64,000 bases of DNA from Cycas panzhihuaensis. Taxonomy: Eukaryota > Cycadophyta. The notes under the pieces were generated by a model. The model did no database searches, had not been told where the DNA came from, and saw only the letters and a program-made list of their open reading frames with translations. The first letter of the stretch is position 1, and each line of letters begins with the position of its first letter. The position numbers and the translations under genes are program-made. The stretch lies in assembly GCA_023213395.1 (NCBI GenBank), contig CM041465.1, positions 113,591,741-113,655,740 of the forward strand. The letters run 5' to 3'. Positions 11,126 to 19,291 of the stretch are shown here, piece after piece.

Positions 11126-12529
11126 TATTTTAATAATTGTGTAAGTATGATTCCACTGCCTTTCTGTCGTGTTTGTTTGACTTCAGAATAATATTCCCTC
11201 CGTTTGACTAATATTTAAACCTTCATATTACAGAAATGACGGATACGTAAACCAATTCACTTGACTTAGAGGTTATATATGTTTTATATTTTTGATATGT
11301 AAAATGTGATATTATATTATATCAACTATAATATGTAATATATATATATAGATATATATATATTTATGTGTATATTAAAAATATAGTTTAAATGATTTGT
11401 AATACCTATAACAATGATATATAATAAATGAGTGCTAATTAATTAAGTAAAATGTTTCCATATGAGATAATTTAAGGGGTTGAAATTTTATAACTATTAT
11501 AGAATATAATAATTTAATTTAGTCTACTGTGATATTATATTTTTAATAAATAAAGGATACTCTTAATATAAGAATAATAGTTTCAATATATATATCTATT
11601 TGTATCACTTACTCTTAATATAAGAATAATAGTTTCAATATATATCTATATGTATCACTTATAATATACTGCAATTTCTTGATATGTCAATTAAACTATT
11701 GAAATACTTACTTACATTAATATATGTAAATATATTAATCTTGAAATATAATAAATTAGATATATTAATATATATCTTATAACAACTATAATATAAAGTA
11801 TTAAGATAAAATTACATATACAAATTAACTTTCTACTAATATTGTCACATGCTATAATTATAGATTATGATTAATATACTAATAAGAATGACTCTCTTTG
11901 TGAAGTCGCTTTAATACACATGTATTAATAAGGGCGAGTTTACCTGCGTCAAACGTGATAAAGAAGTCGCATTAATACGCAGGTATTAATAACTGTGTCA
12001 AACGTGATAACGAATTTGCTTTAATATGCAGGTATTAATAAGGGCGAGTTTACCCGCGTGAACGGACAGACAGGAATTGGTGTTATACGCAGGTAAAACG
12101 CGCTCTATATTATAGAAAAAAGACGCAGAGGAAGGATGGAAATGGACAGGGAAGGACGACGCAGAGGTAAGAAAAGATGCAAGGAGCCGGACAGATAAAA
12201 GACGCAAAGGAGAATGGAAAATGGATGACACAGCCAGGGCAGAAATAACAACGATTGGCCGTATTAGGCGTATTAACAGTGGACAACGTAGAAGATGATT
12301 GGGCTGTGTAGAACGATGGATATACAGATTAATATTGGACTGTGTAGAACGATGGATATACAGATGAGAACGAGATTGATAAGATCGGCTGTAACACAGT
12401 AAAAATGGTATTGGAACTACAACAATAAAACAAGAATAGTTACCAATGCAACAAGAATGGTGTGGGATGAGATTGGTAGCTTCAGGCAGAGATATTGGAG
12501 CTACTCAATTATTTTGCATGTGCCCAAGA
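11126..12529 (-). other. Chromovirus 5' leader with tandem repeats
   Basis: No coding. 11280-11890 is extremely AT-rich. It holds a direct repeat of about 52 bp at 11558-11665 (CTTAATATAAGAATAATAG twice). 11905-12060 has about three imperfect copies of a unit with 'gcaggtattaataagg' and GTTTACC-CGCG. 12297-12370 repeats 'tgtgtagaacgatggatata' twice. These arrays in the leader of an element with only 227-bp LTRs may carry promoter or packaging signals (inference). Confidence 0.75.
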
Positions 12530-12544
12530 CTTGCTCTGATATCA
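12530..12544 (-). other. Primer-binding site of the chromovirus
   Basis: Minus strand TGATATCAGAGCAAG, two bases inside the 5' LTR. Close to the tRNA-iMet site TGGTATCAGAGC. Confidence 0.85.
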
Positions 12545-12546
12545 CT

Positions 12547-12774
12547 TGCTACGAAACTAGTCGTAACTGGATAATAATAGCCGAATGCGTGAGAGTATTG
12601 AGAGCAGGTAAAATCAATAAAACCATATATGTTTGATTGATAAAATGTTTGATGATGATATTACATTTGGGTCCTGATTTTATATACATATCAGACCTCT
12701 TTCTCGGAAGGATGTGCTTGTTCAATAGCACCCTTTGAATTAATTAATCCTGTGTTTAAAAAAAGTTTATAACA
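12547..12774 (-). repeat. 5' LTR of the chromovirus
   Basis: 228 bp, partner of 6332-6558, next to the primer site and the right target copy. Confidence 0.95.
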
Positions 12775-12779
12775 CATAC
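12775..12779. repeat. Target-site duplication, right
   Basis: CATAC directly after the chromovirus, identical to 6327-6331. Confidence 0.9.
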
Positions 12780-14664
12780 CCTTTCCTAGCCAAGCTAATA
12801 TGCCATCCCCTAATGTGGCGCATGTGTTCCCTAGTAGGCCTATGGGTCCTACTAACTCTTCAGCCATTAGTCATGTGGGACCCGCTCCCACATATCCCCA
12901 AAACCAACCTATTGGTCCTTCCTTTTATATACCCCCAGGTTACACTTCTCAACCTTGGGGGCAGGGTAAAGGGAACAACATTTCAGCTTATGGTGTGGAC
13001 CCACTACACCCATATGGGATTGCACCACCTATGGGTGGCCCGTATGGCCAAAACCTAGTTCCACACCCTCCTTTTCCGCCATCTAGCGTGGCCTATTTCG
13101 CCGCGTCTTTGTAAGGGAACCCAACTCCCTTTTAAAGTGCTTATCCCTAAGCCCCCTTCCAGCAAGGGGCATTTCCTCAAGGAGGGATGGGTTTGCCACC
13201 CCCATCTGTTCCTTGTTCACTACCTACTACATCATTTGTTGATCCTACAGTCTAGGCAAGGACACGTCCCTCCATGGACTATAGTTCGACATCATTATCC
13301 ATTGAGGCATTAAGAACTAATCTACTGCCTCATCCTCCTGAAGTTCTTAGATTTGACAGAACTTCCTCGCAAGACCCAGTGGAACACATGCGTAGTTTTT
13401 CTATGGCATGTATTGATTACTGGGCTTACGACTATATCTTAATGAAATTGTTTCCTCGATCTTTGCAAGGCAATGCCCTTAAGTGGTTTTATCGCCTTCC
13501 TGCCCACTCGTTCTTCTCATTCCAGTAATTAGTGGATGAATTCATCAACTACTTTGATGTGGCTCATCTATTTGAACGGGGACTAAAATCCCTCCTATCG
13601 CTCAAACAAGGTCACGATGAGATGAATCATGACTTTGTGCGACAATTCCATGATCTTCTTCACTCCACTAAGGCCACGTTACCCGAGGAGTTGAAGAGAG
13701 ACTTTTTCATTAACACACTTCACCCCGAAGTGCATGTGGAAGTCCTTAAGATGGGGACGACCGCATGTGACTCCATGATTGTAAAGTGCTTAGCGCTCGA
13801 GGCTATTGAGATCTAAGCCAGACTCAAGAAGCCTCTCAAGCCCTCACAACGATGTGAGGCACCACCTCTAACCAAGGATACTAAACCACAACAATCTTCT
13901 AGATCTTCTTCTCATTTGACTGAGAAGACGTTAGATTTGCTCACATCCGCTATACGTTCATTCGAACGTATGATGAAGGAACTCAAATTACAAGCTCCTT
14001 CATCACTAACTTCTAACAAACAAATTCAACAAGCTACCCAAGCTTCTCTCCCTAGGAGTGGAAACGCCCAATCCTCTCAAGCAAGGAAGATAGATCCCTC
14101 ACTTGAGAAAGAGTGGTACTCCATTCATGGGGAGAGCTTCCATGACAACTCACGTTGTAGGGCCCAGCATCCCAAGGATGCCCCTCGACGTGACTCATCC
14201 CCTAAATGGGCCTCAAGGCCTAATCTAGACCAACCGGTCCATAAGGATCCGTTCCCCAAGCATGGGGAACATGATCGCAACACTCAATCCAAAAATAACT
14301 GGAACCGAGGAAGATCACTGAATTCCCATCCTTCCTGCAATAAAGGGAAGGGTGCCCAGGATTCGTCCTCTTCCTCTCGTTCCCCTAATCGGCACACTCC
14401 ATCACCTTCGCAGTCCCAGAATAAGGGAAACAAGGTGATCCAAATGCTTGAGGCTACTCCTTCATATGCCCTTACTCGGTCTCAAGCCGCCAAAGAAGCA
14501 GCTAGTGCTTCTTCTTCTACTTCTTCCGATCCTATTCTAGAGAACCCTCCTTTGGAAGTGCCTCTTTTTCCCAAGGCCATTCCCATGCATCTGGGTCATT
14601 ACAATTTTCGAAGGGCACTTACCCAACCTACTGTAAAGGGTAAGCCTTTCTCTATCATTAATTA
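12780..14664 (+). pseudogene. Tat-like gag, capsid to nucleocapsid region
   Basis: One reading frame runs through this stretch with a few stops at Gln-like positions. A Pro/Gly-rich segment (12800-13110) leads to the retrotrans_gag capsid: FDRTSSQDPVEHMRSF, then GNALKWFYRLPAHS, LSLKQGHDEMNHDFVRQF and LPEELKRDFFINTL. It ends in a Ser/Lys/Arg-rich tail with SIHGESFHDNSRC, which looks like a Tat zinc knuckle that lost its first Cys. Gag of this type forms the particle and binds RNA. The same frame continues into protease. Confidence 0.88.
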
Positions 14665-15230
14665 ACTCCATACCGTCACTACGGGAATGTCTTTGATGGA
14701 CATTTTAAGGAGTTGTCCCGAGCAGCGGGCTCTCTTTTTGGAAGCTTTAGGATCGAATGATGTGCCCGTCCACACTTTGGGTGTCACCCAAAGTCGTGAA
14801 CTCATTATTTCTTTTGATCCTAAGGACCTTCCTCCCGCGTGTGAAAGGGAACGTCAGTGGAACTTCCCATTCACCATTACCATCAATACACTTGATTACA
14901 CCTTGCGAATGACTATTATCGACAATGGTTCTTCTGTGAATGCCATGCCCTTGTGTGTCATGCAAGAGCTTGGTATTTCCACCTTAGAACCTATTCCATG
15001 GTGATGCCAAGGCTATGGCAGTAGCGAAAAGACCCCATTGGGATCTGTCGCTATCCCACTCACTCTCGAGGGAAAGACTGTCCTCGCTGACATTAGAGTC
15101 CTCGACGTCGGCTACAACCTTCTCTTAGGTTGACGATGACTTGACCAGATGGGAGCCGTGTGTTCGACCCTTTGGGGGTAACTTAAATTTGTCCATGATG
15201 GACGAATGAGGGTTGTTTCCCACAAACACC
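14665..15230 (+). pseudogene. Tat-like aspartic protease
   Basis: In frame with gag. The catalytic box reads IIDNGSSVNAMPL, the D-N-G-S-S variant usual in Tat/Athila elements. Beyond a TGA at 15002 the frame continues with PLTLEGKTVLADIRVLD and the terminal YNLLLG motif, then DQMGAVCSTLWG and LKFVHDGRMRVV as in functional relatives. Stops replace Arg, Trp and Gln. It would cleave the Gag-Pol polyprotein. Confidence 0.85.
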
Positions 15231-15680
15231 CACTTGCCAAATAAACTTGTCCTATCAATCAGGCAAGCTAAGGCCCTTCTACTCATGCCTCAACTTGCTC
15301 CATTGGTATACCCAATCCATCTCACACTAAAGAAGATCCTACATCCTCTTTTCCTAGTCTCACGTGTTTCACTCCTATTAGTGTTGAGAGCTATGGGTAC
15401 CTCACCTCATTTAGCGATGACGAGTCACACGACGAGGACAAGGATTTTCTTCATCCCATTTCCTTCCTCTGCATCAGTAGGTTGCACCCATCCCATTCTA
15501 TAACCTCTTTCATTGGTGAGACTAGTCACTCTTCTATGTCGCATGTCATCGCTCGTGTTGACTCGCCCGTCATCAGTTCTTCCTCTTCATCACCCCCTGC
15601 AAGTGATGGCTTCAAGGAACTACCTTTCGCTCCTTCCGAGGAGCCCCTTCTTGACTCTCCCTTAGAGTCTATCGAGGATG
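15231..15680 (+). other. Acidic, Ser-rich linker where RT-RNase H-integrase core is missing
   Basis: Still in the gag-protease frame, it encodes a Ser/Asp/Glu-rich stretch (FSDDESHDEDKD, SSSSSSPPAS). No RT (no YxDD), no first RNase H and no integrase DDE core is seen anywhere between protease and integrase C-terminus, in any frame. Autonomous relatives need more than 2.5 kb here. The linker could be deletion scar or an acquired spacer. Confidence 0.75.
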
Positions 15681-16096
15681 TTAGGCAACTCAACGACCAT
15701 CATGGTCTCGTACTCCCATTGGAGGTGGAGATCCCTTTCTTACGAGTTTCTCTTCGTGGTCTCATCGATGAGGAGTCGATCTGCTAGGCTCGCCTCTTGG
15801 ACCTCGAGGCTTTAGACGAGAGACGTTTAGCCACTTATCAGGCTAACCTGGCATCCAAAGCTTGCTCACAAAGGACCTACGATAAACATCTTCATTCTCG
15901 TCCTTTGTTTCCTGGGGACCATGTCCTCAAATTAGAATATCTTCATGACCATTTGACCAAATTCAAACCTAGATGGGTTGGCCCCTTCGTTATTATCAAA
16001 ACCCTCAGTAATGGTGGTTATAATATTGCCACCCTGGAAGGTCTTAAATTTGAGAAAGTTGTTAATGGGAAATTCCTTAAGATGTTTTACTCGTGA
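15681..16096 (+). pseudogene. Tat-like integrase C-terminal domain
   Basis: Starts with LPLEVEIPFLRVSLRGL, then a Leu/Arg-rich helix with one stop, YDKHLHSRPLFPGDHVLK and the GPY/F-type module KFKPRWVGPFVI, ending KFLKMFYS just before the stop. This order is the usual C-terminus of Tat/Athila integrases. The catalytic core that should precede it is missing. Same frame as gag and protease, so the deletion kept phase. Confidence 0.85.
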
Positions 16097-16752
16097 CTTG
16101 CCGTCACCTCACCCATGCCCCGAAATTAGCCTAAACTACCATCTTAAGTTTGTTCCCATTCCTCCCAACCATAGGTAGAATGACGACTTAAGATGGCCTC
16201 TTCATCTCCTTCTGGTTCCTCCTATGGAACCTTAGTTCCCATTCCCTTTGGGACCTTGTCTTCCTATTTGGGCATCCCCCAATTAGGACGATGCTTAGGA
16301 GTATCGTTACTCCCCTTTTGCTCGGTATTTCCTTTGTATATCCTGCTATGCTCCCACATGGACATGTGTGTTGCCTTATTTCTAACCCACATGTGTCTAC
16401 CACCCCTACTCATGGTGGTCGTGTGTGCTCCTGTTAGGTATATAGCCCTACATGAAAGGAAATGCGTGCACCCTAAACAACCATCATAACAAAATACAAA
16501 ACATACATATCATCCATCGCACATCATATACATAACATCACATATCAAAATGGGCCGCCAATTACCCCGTCTATATATATACATCAAAATCGTGTGTCAT
16601 ATCATACATATGGTGTGGTATATCCTCTATGGGAAGCCGGTGTCCTTGCAGGGGGGGTACAATCATATGACTCTATACATGTGACCCCCTGGAGGCCCGT
16701 GCTTTTCCCTATCAAAATAAATACAATGCATAAACTCTATCCTATTGTTGCC
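16097..16752. other. Spacer after integrase
   Basis: No coding recognised on either strand; overlapping short open frames lack family motifs. Contains an AT/CA-rich run near 16490-16600. It lies downstream of the antisense gene, so it may hold its 3' UTR. Confidence 0.5.
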
Positions 16753-17324
16753 CTACTCCTGGGCACCATCTCCTGATCGGTGTGATCCCTCTCCTGGGGA
16801 CCACATCCCTCCGAGGCTCCTCTTGGGCCTCCGCGAGCTCCCTGCCTCGCTCCCCTCATCACGTGGCCGCCTCGGTGTCGTCATCGTCGTGTGGGTATGC
16901 GTCCTGCTCCGACTTGACCTCGATGCCACTTGATCCACCAGCTGATTGTATCAGGCCTAGATACGATCTCTCTCACTCTCCACTCCTCGAAGATACTCCT
17001 CTAGCATTGCTATCCAGACCCTGCTCTCCGTGTCTCCACCTACTTCTCCCTGAGCCTCCAGAGCCTGTACGCAACCTTGCAACGCGTCCCGCTTGCTCTG
17101 AGCCTCATCCAACTCCCGTTGCAGCTGCCCCCTGAAGGTTACGTGCTCTTGGGACTCTACAACCTATATATCTCTTGCCCTCGCCAATGGGGCGAATGCT
17201 GCCATGTGAGCACCTACCGATCTAGGTGCATCCTTGATCTGGATGGGCAGTTGCCCCTCTGCATATACCTGAGGGAACATCTCCTTCACCATCACCTCTA
17301 CCAACTGCCTACCCTCTACAGTAC

Positions 17325-17437
17325 CTGCAATCCAGTATACCATGTGTTAGTACACGTCTATGGATACCAAATCAACCAAAATCAAACTACATATCTATCT
17401 AGCAATCAAACAACGATGGGAAATAACTATGTCTCAC
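17325..17437 (-). other. Putative intron of the antisense gene
   Basis: Minus strand GTGAGACATAG...GGATTGCAG: GT-AG ends, T-rich interior with several stops in all frames. Splicing joins a codon split after its first base and keeps the downstream frame exactly (..PATAL-S-TVEGRQLVEV). Length 113 nt, normal for plant introns. Confidence 0.6.
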
Positions 17438-17916
17438 TTAGTGCGGTGGCTGGCTCCTCGATTCACGTGACTGCATCTTTCTTTGGCACTCCACCAGCTG
17501 CTGGTACCTCCTCCTCTACTAGGGCCTCTCTCATCGTTGGGACTGGCTCTATTGTCACCTCTCTGAATCTCCTCATGATCCATAGCCTACGGGCCCATGT
17601 CACTGGCCCCCTGCTCTCCTCTATAGTCCCGGATAGGCCTGCCTCTCTGCCGACAGTCCTGGATGGCCGTGCTCCTCCACCTGTTGTCCTTGATGGACCT
17701 GCCTCTCCCATAGGTCGTGACGGGTTGGCCCCATCTCTTTCATCGCCGTCGTCGTCATCTTGCCCCTTTGGTCTCAATGGCTATCTCCACACTTTGATCC
17801 AATGGTCTGATCTCCCTCTGTGTGCCTCCGAAGTCAGGTGGCACTCCACTGTATAAGGGAATGGCTTTGGATTCTCTCGAGAACCCGTGAAAATGAATTT
17901 GTTTTCTGTCAAGTTT

Positions 17917-17926
17917 CCTTATATAG
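17917..17926 (-). promoter_or_regulatory. Possible antisense TATA box
   Basis: Minus strand CTATATAAGG. It lies about 60 nt inside the 17985 frame but upstream of the second frame (17777), so it would suit a transcript starting near 17890. Could be chance. Confidence 0.35.
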
Positions 17927-17999
17927 GCAAAGGCCCTAATGGGCACTGTCTCTGTTTTAGCTCTCGTGATAGCCATTTGGATCATCCCGTATCCTCAAT

Positions 18000-18452
18000 C
18001 ACCTTTGCCTTCTAGCCCTGTCTCCCATTGCACTCTTATAGCCTCTATTTTGCTCTTTCTTACAGGTGCATTTATGGCACCTTACCAATGCACTTTTTCG
18101 TAGGGCCCTTTTATCTCGTTTTGCATGCCACCCTCGTGCACACCTGAGTTTATACTTGTTTGGATTATTTCACCATCCTAGACCCATTTCTGTAGCTCTT
18201 TTCTACCCCTAGGGCCTCCAGAGGGAATGCTCCCCCAATCTGGGGGCATGTTTTGCTTTCCAAAGCAACCTTTGGCACCCTAGGGTGCCCTTTTTCTGCC
18301 CACTCCCAGGCAGTGGTTGGATAGCCTGCTCTTGTCCTTGGGTAGCCTCATTGCTGGGTCCTCCTACCCTTCACGGCCATTCATTGCTTGCCTTTCGAGT
18401 CTCTTTTCGCTTCATTATTGTTTATTATTACCAGGACTTTTTCTGATCACCC
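18000..18452 (+). other. Leader before the RNase H frame
   Basis: No confident coding on the plus strand. Just before the RNase H ATG there is TTTATTATTACCAG, which could act as a splice acceptor. On the minus strand the stretch to about 18070 continues an open frame into the antisense gene. Confidence 0.4.
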
Positions 18453-18890
18453 ATGTCTCTCTACATTTTTACCGATGGTAGAAGCCACGGTAACCTCAGA
18501 CCTTCTGCCACTCCATGGATTCTTCACAGCCCCTCTGGATATGATTTCCTATGCTCTAGGGTCCTCCTCCTAGAGGCTACCAATAACAAAGCCAAGTACA
18601 CAGCTGTTATTGAGGCTCTCACCGATGCTCTCTGTTTCCATCATGGACTTATCATCTTGCTTTGCGATTCCTAGGTTGTGGTGTCCCATCTCACCCAAGT
18701 TTACCAACTGCGATACCCTCACTTGAGAGCCTTTGCTTCGACCGCCAGATCTCTTATGGCTTATTTTCAGTCTATCGACATTCAACACATTCCTTAGGCC
18801 CTTAATGCTAAGGTAGATAGTCTCGTTTACCTCATCCTTGAGTGTCGCCTCCCTCTTCTTACCGATTGCCTCTGAGACTTGTCTGGTTGC
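18453..18890 (+). pseudogene. Archaeal-type (RVT_3) second RNase H, free-standing
   Basis: Starts with its own ATG: MSLYIFTDGR holds the first catalytic Asp. The core LEATNNKAKYTAVIEAL has the conserved N-x-A-x-Y and the Glu; LLCDS followed by a stop and VVVSHL is the 'DSQ-LVV' motif with Gln turned into TAG. FQSIDIQHIP and NAKVDSLVYL match the C-terminal part (N-x-x-AD-L). This extra RNase H is the hallmark of Tat elements, where it normally lies inside pol between RNase H and integrase. Here it is out of frame with gag-pol, about 2.3 kb after the integrase C-terminus and beyond the antisense gene. Confidence 0.85.
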
Positions 18891-19291
18891 CCTGTCACCC
18901 AAGTTCCAAGCTATCATACTCATCTCACAACCTGTTCGCACCTCTAAAACCTAGCCGCTGATGAGGTTAAACTATGGCAACTACCAGTTTTATTCACTCA
19001 TCTCTTCTACTTGATTACACACATCTCTTTACATCTTTTGTGATGGGGGCAGCCCCCTCATCCTTCGTGTTTTCCAGTCGATTCCTGGGTGGTGCATAGG
19101 TAGCCCCTATGTTGCCTTCACCTCTGTCTTCATATCCACGCATTCTGCCACAACACTCACCGGCACCCTTGACTACTATTACGATCTTGATTTATATATC
19201 TACATATACATGTGCTACTGATAGTTATCTTGCCAGCATTTGCTATCGCACCATGCTTCTGAGTGGCGAGGCTCTGCTGCCAATGGGGCAG
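18891..19291 (+). other. 3' untranslated region and polypurine tract
   Basis: No coding seen. It ends CAATGGGGCAG directly before the 3' LTR, a weak polypurine tract. Confidence 0.55.

Larger units (their letters stand above)
6332..12774 (-). mobile_element. Chromovirus (Ty3/gypsy) inserted in the Tat-like gag
   Basis: A 6.44-kb element bounded by 227/228-bp LTRs (TGTTA...TAACA) and a perfect 5-bp target duplication CATAC. Read on the minus strand it has 5' LTR (12547-12774), tRNA-iMet primer site, a 1.4-kb leader, gag, retropepsin, RT, RNase H, integrase and a C-terminal chromodomain, then polypurine tract and 3' LTR. The gene order and chromodomain place it among chromoviruses; small size and short LTRs recall the Reina group, which I cannot prove. 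LTRs differ by 3 transitions and one indel, so the insertion is recent compared with its host element, yet about a dozen nonsense codons break pol. Confidence 0.95.
16753..17985 (-). pseudogene. Antisense gene of the Tat-like element, with intron
   Basis: I do not recognise a named family. On the minus strand one frame is open from 17985 (ATG, 76 codons); the next part (17777-17463) is shifted by one frame and encodes an acidic DDDDGDERDG stretch and a Gly/Ser/Arg/Thr-rich repeat such as EAGPSRTTGG. Exon 2 (17324-16753) encodes EVMVKEMFPQVYAEGQLP, then a coiled-coil-like segment (QRELDEAQSKRDALQ, ALEAQ) and a basic Ser/Arg-rich tail before a TAG. Three stops in exon 2 (near 17164, 16957 and 16951) and one at the end of exon 1 are mostly at Gln/Arg-like codons. 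Antisense frames between integrase and 3' LTR are known from Tat elements such as Grande; the intron is inferred here. The sense frame 17077-17856 is taken as a shadow. Confidence 0.6.

Noticed and set aside
11280-11890. Possible replication origin or matrix-attachment region
   Set aside because: AT-richness alone is not evidence; it belongs to the chromovirus leader.
17077-17856. Sense-strand open frame of 259 codons in the Tat-like element
   Set aside because: Low-complexity Ser/Pro/Leu translation without motifs; the opposite strand gives a protein-like, intron-containing product, so this is taken as its shadow.
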